A DNA stretch of 64,000 nucleotides from Zymoseptoria tritici IPO323 (taxonomy: Eukaryota; Ascomycota; Dothideomycetes; Mycosphaerellales; Mycosphaerellaceae). Location of the stretch: assembly GCF_000219625.1 (NCBI RefSeq), contig NC_018218.1, forward strand, positions 1,240,001-1,304,000, in the 5' to 3' direction. The position numbers and the translations under genes were made by a program. The notes beneath the pieces were generated by a model. The model searched no databases. It was not told where the DNA came from and was given only the letters and a program-made list of their open reading frames with translations. This document shows, piece after piece, positions 1-10,723 of this stretch (position 1 is the first letter of the stretch; the number at the start of each line of letters is the position of its first letter).

Positions 1-708
1 CCAACGCGCTGGTCCCCGAGAGCTCAGAGCCCTTAGCACAACACCCCCGTCAAGACCGAGCTGAAGGGCGATCGTCCGGGAGCGCGGGGCTTGTCAAAGA
101 GACCGGGAAACGTGCTCGAGCAGGAGGATATGCAGCATTGTTGACGTGTGGTGGGGACGTGCAGACTCAGACTCCGAGCAGGCTTGTGGACGTTGCGCTT
201 GACGTTGATTTTAGTGTGACGGGAGTGAGGTGCGCCACTAGAGCACTCTCGGGTCTATCCCCTCGGCGTGGAGGCTCATCGGTCGGTACGATAGAGTTGT
301 ACACTTACCTTACTTCTGAAGACGCTCTTCCCAGTGCCGGGGTCGGCTGTGGCTCCGTCGGATCTTCTGCGCCTTCTCCGGTTGTGACGGGCCGATCTCT
401 GATTGCATCGAGATGTTCACGATCGCGCGAGTCTGTACAGGGCAGCTTGTGGCACGATTGAACGACAAGCGACAATCTCGAATAGCAGAAAGTACTCCTC
501 AAGCCGACTGCCTTGACGACTCATCCGCACGCCTTATTGAGATGTCTCGCTATACTGCATTTTTACTACAAATGTTCGGCCGAGGCATTGATGCGCAAGT
601 CAGGATAAAATGCCTTCTGTTCAGCCACGCCGTTGATGAGGCGTCTTGATTTGAATGCCAGCAGAGCCAGACATTCCGATTCATCGCAGTGAATCATTAT
701 CATTATAA
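1..708. other. Left edge, no supported gene
   Basis: The + strand frame beginning at base 3 stays open to a stop at 459-461, without a clear start and without a family I recognise. It could be the last exon of a gene entering from the left or chance. Other ORFs here are short and start at non-ATG codons. From about 560 to 708 the sequence is AT-richer and probably holds the 3' end of the minus-strand gene that stops at 709. Confidence 0.3.
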
Positions 709-1926
709 TTACAGCAAGACATGACTCTCCCCATTTCTCAAATCCACCCAATTCGCCGCCTCAAAGCTATCCAAGACTGTGACCACATCTCTATCCAGTG
801 CATCCCCTTTGCCTCCTCTTCTCGCTTTAAATTCTTGCAACAAAGCATCCCGCACCGTCAGAATGTCCCTCTGCAAGAACCATGCGATCAATCCTCGACC
901 TTTCTTATCCTCATCGTGAGTCCCGATCCAGTAGTCTGCATTCAACATCCGTTGTGATCTCAGTCCGTTATGCGAGCCAAGATTTATCTGCAGTGCCGTC
1001 AGACCTGTGGCGGTACCGAGCCGGACATTGTGCAGCCCGTGCAGCAAGGCGAGACATGAGATAGGAGGCGAGGCGTCGCGGACGATCTGGAAGTCGCTGC
1101 TGGGAAGACCGTGAGGTGTGTAGATGAGAGCTTCCGCGCTTTCGTCGTCTTCATTCGGCTGAATCGTTTCGTGATGCCCCCTTACCTTCCCATCAAAGGT
1201 ATATCCATTAGTTTGAGCCGCTCGTACCTTGGCTGATCGTACCTGAGAATTGGCACGGCGGTTGTTGAACGTAATCATCATCGCTGCGTGCAGATCAGAC
1301 TTGGTCAATCGACTGATTCCGATCCATTCCGGGAGAGGCGGTATGCTGGTATTACGCCAGTCGCTGTCGCAATCGCTGCCAAATTCGACAATCGCGGTGA
1401 CTGAGCGGAAGTGCTTCCAACTCTCAATCATCTTCACAGCTTCCTTCCACGCAAAGATCGGCACGTTGCGGTTGACCTCGAGCAATGTCTCCTTGTGGCA
1501 GTGGTCCGTGAATTCGTGATTTATAGCGATCGCATCAATCAAAGACTCCTCCGCTGCGACAAAGTCCTCGAGATCTCTCGTCCGTCTCTTGTTGACTGCT
1601 GGCTCCGACTCCATAGCCGACCGTTCCACCTCACGAATCAGCTCTTCTAACTCCGCGATGGACTGTACTGCGCTGGGCGTCGCATGAAACTGTCGTGAGA
1701 ACCAGCTTGCGATATCAGTCTGTCCTCCTCTGAACCACGGATCAATCAGGATGTTGTAGTAGAGTCTCGCGCCGTGCCTGACTGCCGCTTCCGGTCGAGG
1801 GATCTGGAGCAGCCATGTCGTGTCGTCGTTCAGGTGATGTAGGACTGGCCGGCGTGAGGCTAGGGAGTCAACAACGGAGGATCGGAGCTCGGCATTGAGC
1901 TGGGCAGACGGCTCATCGAGCGCCAT
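709..1926 (-). CDS. Metallo-beta-lactamase-like fold protein (fungal family)
   Basis: A single-exon protein of 405 residues starting at ATG 1926. The opening (TWLLQIP, then YNILIDPWFRGGQTDIASWF) and a later EFTDHCHKETLL stretch resemble fungal proteins related to the metallo-beta-lactamase superfamily, in which the early strand leads to a DPW segment and the metal site follows. The usual HxHxDH metal motif appears as HEFTDH at residues 137-142, so the second histidine is phenylalanine. Cys143 and His144 follow directly. Whether the protein still binds metal or has catalytic activity is unknown. No signal peptide or membrane segment is visible. It is divergent from the SPRY gene, 610 bp away. 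The family call comes from recognised motifs, not from a search. Confidence 0.65.
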   Translation of the reverse strand: MALDEPSAQLNAELRSSVVDSLASRRPVLHHLNDDTTWLLQIPRPEAAVRHGARLYYNILIDPWFRGGQTDIASWFSRQFHATPSAVQSIAELEELIREVERSAMESEPAVNKRRTRDLEDFVAAEESLIDAIAINHEFTDHCHKETLLEVNRNVPIFAWKEAVKMIESWKHFRSVTAIVEFGSDCDSDWRNTSIPPLPEWIGISRLTKSDLHAAMMITFNNRRANSQVRSAKVRAAQTNGYTFDGKVRGHHETIQPNEDDESAEALIYTPHGLPSSDFQIVRDASPPISCLALLHGLHNVRLGTATGLTALQINLGSHNGLRSQRMLNADYWIGTHDEDKKGRGLIAWFLQRDILTVRDALLQEFKARRGGKGDALDRDVVTVLDSFEAANWVDLRNGESHVLL

Positions 1927-2536
1927 TATGTGTGTTTGTTCGCAGCATTACAAGACATTGGTGCTGTCAAGGACGAGCAGGAGGCCTCGTCTGCGGTTGC
2001 ATGTTTTGTGGCGATGTATTGCGAAGGAGCTGCCGTGATGCATTCACCTCATGCATGCTTCTCGCACGTGGCTAGCGCGAGAAGCTAGTTCTAGCGTGTG
2101 GGGGCGATATGACGGATAATGACCCGCTTCTCTGATCCTGGTCCAGAGCAGGTGCCCAACGTGCATCGCAACCCAACTTGAGTGTTGGCTTTGATACCCG
2201 AGCAGATTATGACATCTAGTTTCTCGACCTATTCACGCCATCACAGTCTACAAATTGATGTCCATGCTCCTCCTATGACCTGTTTCTGCATACCAACTAT
2301 CCACCGCCGCAGCTATCACAGCCACTCCCTCCACTGGCCAAACTTCTCCTTCGCCGCACACTCTAATCACGACGTGAACGCCTGTGGAAACCGTAGCACT
2401 ACCGAGAGCTCTTAGGAGGAAGCAAGAGTAGTACACCGGCCGCACTCAATACACCAGTTCAAGAGCATCGCAAGACGGGGCAGTCATAAGAGTGTGAAGA
2501 CCACCAAAACAGCTCCAGCCGTCCCATACCACAGCT
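1927..2536. promoter_or_regulatory. Divergent intergenic region with a hairpin
   Basis: This 610-bp stretch separates two divergently transcribed genes, so it should hold both promoters. The clearest structure is a 9-bp perfect inverted repeat at 2057-2085, listed separately. The right part, 2200-2536, is C-rich on the + strand, as is common in fungal 5' leaders. No open frame here is convincing. Confidence 0.5.
2057..2085. repeat. Inverted repeat, 9-bp stem
   Basis: GCTTCTCGC at 2057-2065 is exactly complementary to GCGAGAAGC at 2077-2085, with an 11-base loop. Further CTAG-containing copies lie beside it. It sits between two divergent genes and might be a symmetric protein-binding site or a cruciform. 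Confidence 0.5.
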
Positions 2537-3826
2537 ATGAATAATGAACAGTACCAACCACCAGCGGGACCTCCTCCTAGCTACCGACAGGCACAGTCAG
2601 GATCCCCGGATCGACCGCAAGAGGAGAGCAGTAGTAGTTCACGCACGTCATGGTCGTCAAGCGTTCCTCCCGCACGAGCTGGACTGGGATCCAACAATCC
2701 ATATCGAGATGGCCCGAGTACAACCACTCAGGCTCGTCCACCAAGCACTGCACTATCGCCTACAATAGGTGGTCGTTCACCATCCGGTCAATCCACAGCG
2801 ACCTCTTCCACGACGGATGTAACAATGGACGACGATGAATATGCCCCACCTCCGGGCCCACCACCATCACGCGTACCTCAATACCAGCAATATGCTCCAC
2901 CTCCAGGACCTCCTCCCAGCCATACTACCAACAACTCTCATCCCTCTTCTCTCCGCGAAGAACCTTCTCCACCTCCGTATGATCCCTGGCTGGGACCAGA
3001 CGATTCTCTGCGGCCTCCACCATCCTTCGCCGCCGTACAGCCTGCATCTACAAAGTCTCCGACTGGCAATGCGACATTTGATGATGCCGCTCGTGCTCAC
3101 TTGTGGAGTCGCTACAACCCTCTCTTTCAACCCGCCACACATTCTCCTCAAGCTATTCACCGCATTCTGTCTTCTGATCTGCGCCTTACTGTCCCGCCGA
3201 ATACAACCGAAGTCACACAATATCAGCCCGCCATCGGACGTACCTACATCCGTACGACACCCTTCCTCACAGATACCATCTTACTGTCCGATCTTCCTGT
3301 ATACTCGCCCAACGCCCAGTCTCCTCTCATGACCGCCACTCCTCACACCATTTACTTCGAAGTCGCCGTCAAACACATCGGTGACCGCTACAATCCAGCA
3401 AACAAGACCGAGTCAGGACTCGGCATTGGCTTCGTTGCGCCTCCCTACCCGGCCTGGCGACTCCCTGGTTGGAATCGCGGAAGTCTAGGCATACACTCTG
3501 ACGATGGTCGTCGGTATGTCGACAACTCGTATGGCGGAGTGCCTTTCGTCAACGCATTTGCGGCAGGCGACATAGTCGGAGTAGGAATGACATTCGCTCC
3601 GCCGAAACATGGCGACCGCGCAGGAATGCGAGCAGAGGTGTTCTTCACGAGGAACGGAACCAGAGAGGGCGGGTGGGATCTGTATGAGGAGCGGGATCAG
3701 GCGGCCGAGGAAGGCAATGTAGAGGGTCTTGAAGGAGAGCACGACTTGTTGGCAGCGGTTGGTGTGTTTGGGAGTGTGGAGTTTGAGTGTGTCTTCAGGA
3801 GGGAGGAGTGGATGTACAAACCTTGA
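2537..3826 (+). CDS. SPRY-domain protein with proline-rich PPxY N-terminus
   Basis: A single-exon protein of 429 residues. The first 150 residues are low-complexity. They include three copies of a short Tyr/Pro pattern (QPPAGPPPSYR, YAPPPGPPPS, YAPPPGPPPS). Two PPxY motifs are visible: PPSY near the N-terminus, and PPPY just before DPWLGPDD. The C-terminal half, about residues 230-425, looks like a SPRY/B30.2 domain: IYFEVAV, GLGIGFVAPPYP, PGWNRGSLGIHSDDGR, a GDIVGVGM strand and EVFFTRNG. SPRY plus PPxY is the arrangement of the yeast Rsp5 adaptors Ssh4 and Ear1. Those are membrane-anchored, and no transmembrane segment is visible here. An adaptor role is therefore an inference; the SPRY call is firm. 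Confidence 0.8.
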   Translation: MNNEQYQPPAGPPPSYRQAQSGSPDRPQEESSSSSRTSWSSSVPPARAGLGSNNPYRDGPSTTTQARPPSTALSPTIGGRSPSGQSTATSSTTDVTMDDDEYAPPPGPPPSRVPQYQQYAPPPGPPPSHTTNNSHPSSLREEPSPPPYDPWLGPDDSLRPPPSFAAVQPASTKSPTGNATFDDAARAHLWSRYNPLFQPATHSPQAIHRILSSDLRLTVPPNTTEVTQYQPAIGRTYIRTTPFLTDTILLSDLPVYSPNAQSPLMTATPHTIYFEVAVKHIGDRYNPANKTESGLGIGFVAPPYPAWRLPGWNRGSLGIHSDDGRRYVDNSYGGVPFVNAFAAGDIVGVGMTFAPPKHGDRAGMRAEVFFTRNGTREGGWDLYEERDQAAEEGNVEGLEGEHDLLAAVGVFGSVEFECVFRREEWMYKP

Positions 3827-5305
3827 TGGAATTGGTCTGCCTTGAACGAAAGGGAATGGCTCTACGGGAACTTGTTACGCCGGGAATGTACAGCAAATCA
3901 TTGGAGAGCCGTCATGTTCCTCTCAAATTGAGTCGGGCAAAGTGACCATCTGGAACTACAATCGGAAGGCTTTGGTCCTCGTGGCTTTCATTCGGACCAT
4001 TTGGAGTCGAACACGCAGTAGCGACTGGTCTCCAGCAAATACTGCACACACCGCAGGGCTCTTTAGTGAAGCCGTGCTGATGTCATGTCCACGAGTGGAC
4101 CATCTTTGGCACGTGCAGATCTACCCTCGCAGCCACGAGAACGACAGCTTCAACGTGGGAGGTGTCTTCGAATCCTGCAAATGAGCGGGCAGATATGCAT
4201 GCACGCAAGCAGCAGTGAGATGGTCCTTGCTGTCGTGCAATGGTGACGATGGTGACACTGTTCAACACTTCGCCTTACGAACCTCGCCTAGCTGTGCGAC
4301 AACGTCCCTCCAATGACCCGGGAGACTTCGTCAACCTGGCATCGGCCTTCAAGATTCCCGACGATGGTGGCACTGCGCGCTGCATGCTGGAGCTATAGCT
4401 CTGCAGTGGAAAGAGTGACGTGGATGATCGCACGACAGTTCGGCATGAAGCTTGCCGTATCCCAGCCCACCGCAGCACGTCCTCAACATTGCAGCCGAGT
4501 AATGATTTCTCGAGTGAGATCTTCTCACTCGGCATGATGACCACCGCGGACTCATGCCTCCAACCGCTGTCGATGACCCCGCATTGACTGTGCAGTACGT
4601 TTCACAGTTTGACGCCTTCCTGTGACGATGAACTGCCGGAAACATCACGCCGAATTGGGAAAACGCTATTGCATGGGACGCTTGCGGCTTGCCTGCCGAG
4701 ATCTTCGAACACCGAACCGCAATGAGGACTTCGCTGTGACTGCGAATGCCGCTGTTCCTTCGCTGAGGTGAGGTACAGATCTGGAACCAGGCAGTACAGA
4801 AGCTTGGAGGGTCTTGCGGCGAGCGAGTCGATGGCCGAGGCGTCCAAGCCGTGCCGTCGTTGTGAACGATCCTCATTAGAGCTGCCGAGCTAGTGACCAT
4901 TTCGGGCAAATACAGGTCGATTTAGCTTTGTTTGATCCCTGCCGTCACCATCTCGCTCCACTTCTTTGTTGAAGATCATTCACTCCTGGCATCCCTGTTG
5001 TCACTGTTGTTCGCAGCCGAACACAATGACTTCCCCCGAAAGCTCATGATTGTTCAGTGAGGTACTTTCCACAGCTCCGCGATACTGCCTACCTTACAGA
5101 TCTACTCATGCCTGCCCTATTTTAGCATTCCGAACATCATCAGGATTTGATCTACGGGAACAACAACCAAGCATTCCGGACGCGGCGCTTGCCACCACAC
5201 GATCTGACTCGCGGCCCAACACATAATCGCGCATCGCTCTTGAGATCTGGTGTTGAATTGCGTGACTTTTTCACAACGTTGTGAAAGCATCTACATACTG
5301 CGATC
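3827..5305. other. Intergenic, no supported gene
   Basis: About 1.5 kb between the SPRY gene and the glucanase gene. The longest frame, minus strand 4349-4909, has biased, unstructured composition and no recognisable domain, so I treat it as chance. The last 300 bp should include the glucanase promoter. I see no repeat or RNA gene. Confidence 0.5.
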
Positions 5306-6675
5306 ATGCTATTCAAGAATGCTTTCATAGCAGTTTTCGCTGCATCATTCGCTTCGGCGGTTCCGTCAGTCTTGTTATTGAGTTTTCAAAGTTGATAAAG
5401 CGCTGACGAATTGTAGACACAACAAGCGAGGGCCGTCGGGCTTCGACTGGGGCAACCAAAAGATACGGGGAGTGAACATTGGTGGTTGGCTTGTATTGGA
5501 ACGTAAGTGGTTGGCGTAGCACTCGCCGACACGCTTCGAACTGACAACGCTCGCCCCAAACAGCTTGGATAACACCATCGATCTTCGAACGATTTCCCCG
5601 CGAACAAGGCATCATCGACGAGTACACTTTGACACAATCTCTGGGAGCCGACGCAGCCGTTCAAAGCGTTTTGCGACAGCATTGGGATACATGGGCGACA
5701 TGGGCGGACTTCAAGAAGATTGCAGATTCTGGCTTCAACGTCGTACGGATACCGATCGGATACTGGGCCTACGACAACTCAAACTCTCCGTATGCGTCCG
5801 GAGCAGCCGTGTACATGGATGCAGCGATCGATTGGGCAAGATCAGTAGGATTGAAGATCATGATCGATCTACACGGTGCACCGGGCTCTCAGAATTGCTT
5901 CGACAACAGCGGACAGAAATGTGCGACACCGGGATGGCAGCAAGGAGATACTGTACAACGAACGCTGGCCGTTCTACGGACCATACAAAGCAAATACGGA
6001 GCTTCCTCCTACGACGATGTCATCGCCGGCATCGAGCTCCTCAACGAACCACTCACACCCTCTTTGAACCTCGACAGCTACAAGCAATTCGTCCGCGATG
6101 GGTTCGGCCAACAACGGGACGCCAGTCAGTCTCGCGTTGTCATCATACAAGATGGCTTCCAACAAACCTCCGCCTACAACGGCTTCCTTACGCCCTCTGA
6201 TGCCAACGCACAGAACGTCGCCATTGATCATCACGAATATCAAGTCTTCACCCCCGAACTCGTTGCTTTGCAGCCTTCGCAACATCGGCAATACGTCTGC
6301 AACAACGCCTACGTCTGGAACGCCGGCGACAAGTGGACCTTTGTCGGCGAGTGGAGTGCCGCCATGACCGATTGTGCGAAATACCTCAATGGCTACGGCG
6401 TTGGAGCAAGATATGATGGATCGTACCCGGGCAGCTCCTACGTCGGGCAGTGCGCGGGATTCAACGATATTAATGCCTGGTCGCAGCAGCTGAGGGACGA
6501 TACGAGAGGCTATATCGAAGCCCAGTTGGAGGCTTTTGAGAGGTGGTCGGAGGGCTGGGTGTTTTGGAACTTCAAGACGGAGGGTTCGCCCGAGTGGGAT
6601 GCGTTTGCGCTGATTGATGCTGGCGTCTTTCCGCAGCCGTTGACAGATCGGAAGTTTGGGACGGCTTGTGCTTGA
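5306..6675 (+). CDS. exg1: Secreted exo-beta-1,3-glucanase (GH5, Exg1-like)
   Basis: Three exons: 5306-5364, 5417-5502 and 5564-6675, joined by 52- and 61-nt GT-AG introns. The predicted protein has 418 residues. It starts with a signal peptide (MLFKNAFIAVFAASFASA), followed by a Lys-Arg site suitable for Kex2 processing. The GH5 motif GVNIGGWLVLEPWITPS spans the second junction and confirms the splicing. Glu210 in the NEP motif is the expected acid/base and Glu311 in GEW the expected nucleophile; their spacing matches yeast Exg1. The enzyme should release glucose from the non-reducing ends of cell-wall or extracellular beta-1,3-glucans. Length is typical for the family. Confidence 0.93.
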
Positions 6676-7205
6676 TCATTTATGAACTTGAAAGGAGATG
6701 AGCTTGCCACGGGGTTGGAGAGGGCATGATTTCATTGGCCATGATGCTGAGAAGGCCTCGTGAGGCTGGTCTCAGATGGCGGTGACTGACTCATTTACTG
6801 ATACCCGATCTGCGTACGACTGTATTCCGTATTGTACTGTCTTCCTCACCATGGTTGCGGTCGATGTTCGCTCGCATTCTAAGCTTCCTGGCCATGCCAA
6901 TACTCGGGAGTTGGAGAATAGCTATTCTTGCAAAGAAGAGATATGTGACACCTTGCCAAATCCAGAGCTCGAAGCGGGCATGGAGGGTGAAGCGCCGGAA
7001 CGGGATGCAGAGCCAAAGCCTCCCAAGGAGACAAGGTCAAGAAGGCCAAGAGCAAGGCAGGCAACAGTACAGCCACCGTTGATGCCGACAAGAAGAAGGG
7101 CTCCACAGAACATGCCCTTGAGCATACGGAGTAAAGCTGCGAATGCCATCATCAGAATCTTGCACGGCAATTGCATACTGTTTTAAAAATCATTCACCCC
7201 GAGGT
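6676..7205. other. Convergent gap between glucanase and kinase genes
   Basis: This 530-bp gap lies between two gene 3' ends. It has unusually open frames on both strands. On the + strand, 6991-7134 encodes a Lys/Ala/Asp-rich peptide ending in a stop but with no start codon. On the minus strand, 6922-7176 could encode 84 residues with hydrophobic stretches. Neither has an identifiable family, and I do not call a gene. Confidence 0.4.
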
Positions 7206-9721
7206 CTACGTCTTCCGTCTTTTGCTTGGCGACGGCGAGTCCGCCTTACTCTGTTCCTTGCTCGAACTCTTCGACTTGCGAGCACCACACGCCGCATCGG
7301 CCGTCTCCGGAACGTCCTCGCTCTTCTCCTCGCTTTCCGCCTTCAAATTTTGCCTACTCTCGGTTGCCTTGGAGTCAGCGTTCGTAGCGGACGAACGAAG
7401 AACCCTTTCCGAGGGTGGCAGAATATAGTCAGTACCCTCGGGCCCTCCGAGATCGTCCATCAGCCTTGGGCCTTTGTTGCTGCGGCGCGGCGGAGCAGCA
7501 GGAAAGCTTGTCTTGCTCCTGGGAAAGGGATTGTAGTTCAAGGGCAAGCCCAATACGAACTTTCCGGTGTCATATGACGGGGGGAGTTTGTAGTCTTTCC
7601 AAATTCGGTCGTCAGCCGCTGCAAATCGAAGACCCTTCGCATGGTCGACTGGGCCATCTCCACCAGTGAAGCTGTCGATTTCACACAGCAACTCGTCCAT
7701 TGTCGGTCGGTCCTCGTCGTTGAATTCTACGCAGCGGTCGATGAGGTTGATGAGATCTTTGCTGTAGAAATTTCGTGCTGTGGCGTCCAACTCGGGTTTC
7801 AATTCAAGTTTGTTCGGGTCCGACCAATCAGTGGATTCCATGTCGAATCCCTCCTGCTGTCGGATCAATGACCATATTGTCATGCCGATGCCAAACACCT
7901 GTCATGGAGTAATTAGAAGAAAGGAGGGAAAGACTTGTGGAAAACCCTACGTTGGTCTTTGAACTCAGCTTCTTCATACGCCCTCGCCTCGTAAAGAGAA
8001 GTTGGTCTTGTTCCTGATTCTGTCAGTGGAGGTAGCGCTGTGAAATTCATGGCGATGCTCACGGGTGCCCGGGTATTCGGAGTACCAGATCTGTTGAAGC
8101 TCTCGGCTGTTCTTGTATCCTCCGGAGACAACAGAATGGAGAATCCAAAGTCGCCGACTGTCAACAGTCAGTCAGGAGCTGGGTTAGCTCATCGTGTATA
8201 TGTGGGCTTACGCTTGGGCTCTGGGTAGCAACAAAAATGAGTGGTCGAAGCAGGGCCAAGAAACACTGCAATTGGTGTCAGTACTGAGACCATGAGAGAG
8301 CTAGTCTTCCGCAAGCGATCATTCTGCGCATTGGACACATATCTGTCAGGGAATAAGCCGACTCGTGGGATTTACCATTGCTCAGCTTTATGTCTCTGCG
8401 AACATATCAGTCAAGCGTATTAAAATCGATGAAAAGGCAAGATACCGATGGACTATCGTGCTCCAGTTCGAGTGCGCCGGACCATCCTTGGTGAGCGCTC
8501 CTCTCTCCATCAGAATTCCTGCAATCGCCAAAGTCCAGAAGGTGTACCTAAGACCGAAAGGTGAAAGGGTTAGCGAACCCTCGGACGCAAAGGGTTTTAG
8601 CCAGTCTAACATCCGCAGGCACAGCCGGAGAGACAGATCTTACCATGCGAACGGCTCAGGATACAGGGCGGCATTCGGAATTACAATGTCCGGAGTTTGC
8701 TTCCGTTTCATGCTGTCGATCAAGTACGTGCGAACATTGAGCAACTCGAACATGTCGTCATGCGGACAGTACTCGAGATACAGGCGATGAGAGCGGTTTT
8801 TACGGCTCAACTTCCAGTTGCGCAGTTCCACAACACTTCCTGATCCGGTTTTGTTCCGCAAATCTTTCATTGCTTGGATTCTGGTTTTCATCGTCAGCTC
8901 GATCGGCTTGCAGGACGGTGATTGTACTCGACATACTCGATGGGGATGCTGTTCAAGTCCTCCGGTCCCCCGTCATTACCAGTCCAGAGCTCCTTGCGGT
9001 TCCAATGATCGGCAGTGCGCCCTTGAAAGATAGTATCCTTCATCACAAGTCGCTTGGCAGACCATTAGTCCATGCTCCATGGTCAGCAAAGTCTGCAGGG
9101 CAGACTCACGTCGATGATGCGTCCGTATGCATTCTGCTTGACATGCAGTGTCGCCGCTCCAAAGCTGCCTTTGCCCACTGCCCACGGTCCCACCCAACCC
9201 AGCCCGAGATTTCCCTGAGCGATTCTCTTCGCCTCTTTCCGCTTCGCAAGAACTGCGTGGTCCGGCTCTGCCATTGCGTTAACGGTTGCTTTGATGTTCT
9301 GGAGCTGCGCGTTGAAGTCTTTCATCCACATGTCAATATGTCCATTGCAGCCTGAATTTCGAATGTCGTGCCTTTTGTCCAAAGCCGACATGTGGTCCTT
9401 CAAGATCTGTAGAGTAGGCAAAACATCTTCAACAGCTTGCTGCCACGCCTGAAGCGCATCATGTTGGTCCTCCAAATTTGGCGTGTTGACGTCCGCCGCG
9501 AAATGTTCGTCGACAAGCTCTTTTGCCGAGACCACCGCTTCTGCTGCTCGTTGCCACTCCCGGACTACGTCCGCGAGCGACTCCTGCTGATCGGAGTCCA
9601 GCTTTTTGGACCAGACTCGGTCCAGCCTTGCCTTCATGGGGATGGAGATTTCTCGCTCATTTTCAGTGCTCCAGGCCGTTGTTCGAAACTCGAAGAAGAT
9701 CTCCCTGTTAGTCGGTGCCAT
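7206..9721 (-). CDS. Divergent protein kinase, nine exons
   Basis: Predicted exons, in transcription order: 9721-9110, 9052-8937, 8880-8644, 8547-8446, 8395-8376, 8265-8212, 8157-8063, 8013-7951 and 7898-7206, giving 663 residues. All eight introns are GT-AG (49-110 nt) and keep frame. Residues 1-170 have no recognised domain. The kinase core shows a glycine loop (GKGSFG, 183-188), candidate lysine in LVMKD (Lys209), a hinge EYCPHDDMFELL, HRDIKLSN (Asp357, Asn362) and LGDFGFS (Asp383). All core catalytic residues are therefore present. The C-lobe ends in a long polar, Ser/Lys-rich tail finishing SKRRKT. It resembles fungal kinases related to Ser/Thr families without close orthology that I can name. 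The 20-nt exon carrying the catalytic loop is unusual. An alternative ATG 27 codons upstream, if the frame is used, is less likely. Confidence 0.85.
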
Positions 9722-10723
9722 ATCTTTCCTGGGTCGCGCATGAACTGGTCGTCCGATTGATTGTGCGCTGACAGACATCACCATCCATACTCGAGAACAC
9801 AATGTACGACTTGCCTTTGTCTTCTTTGATCAAGAAAACCACTGTTAGCATGCCCGCATCCGGGTTGGGATGCTTTGTTGGTGCTTCACGGTGTTTGTCT
9901 GCTTCAAAATCGCCAACGTGTTGCCTCTGTGCTTGGTCCTAGAGGCTACGAGATATTTAAGAACGACTCGAGCATTGACATGTCGTCGTGTAGCAAAATG
10001 ATGGACTTTCTTCAGCGATGCCTTGCTCCCAGAAATCGGATCCTTCAATCGATGGAAGGAGCCTGTGCCCACTCCATCATCATAGATACGAGTAAATAAA
10101 TAATGCCCCCATGGACGCTTCCCAGTACCCCTCAGGTCGAGTGACCGACTTGAAAGGACCACGTCAAGACAGACTCCCGAGCAAGAAGGCGCCTGCGGCT
10201 GTTCGCACGCATTCTGAGGGACGCCTCATTTCAGATTTGATGTCTGGATGATGTGTCGCAAGCCACAGCGATGGTCGTCAAGCGTCGTCTCTGATCGAAT
10301 GTGATGCACTTTGAGGGTTGAGGTCGTAAAATAGGAGGAGGAACGATCTCCTAGTCTCGGTAAGATATTGCTGTCGAGCGACCAAGAAACGAAACCGAGA
10401 CCGAGACCGAGACACGTCTGCCTACTGGCGCGTCTCTCGGGAGGCTAGCGCAAATTGGCCTACTTCAGGCAAACATCCCTCGTTCATCAATCACTTCACC
10501 AACATTCATCCTCCTTCGACAAGTCACCAGACGGAGCGACTGAATAATCCGGGATGGAGCTTACTTCTTTGCGGCTGCAACAAGCTTGAAAGCTTCAACA
10601 ACACCCATCTCAGCCAGAGAGACTACCGCCTCTGCTGACATCGACGCATTATAATCGTTCGTAGAAGCGCATCATCTGGACAACCTCGATCTATTCCCCC
10701 GACACCGAAGGTCACCAGTCAAC
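9722..10723. other. Divergent intergenic region
   Basis: About 1 kb between the divergent kinase and RAD50 genes. No open frame is convincing. A (CCGAGA) hexamer is repeated three times at 10395-10412. The promoter of each gene should lie here; no TATA-like box stands out. Confidence 0.5.
10395..10412. repeat. Hexanucleotide microsatellite (CCGAGA)3
   Basis: Three perfect tandem copies of CCGAGA, preceded by related GAAAC units, 310 bp upstream of the RAD50 start. Confidence 0.7.

Noticed and set aside
4083..4190. TTCGAATCC resembling a tRNA B box
   Set aside because: No matching T-stem, no acceptor stem pairing and no A box at the right spacing.
4349..4909. 186-codon minus-strand frame
   Set aside because: Composition is uneven, there is no known motif, no clear start context and no splice extension; it lies in an otherwise empty region.
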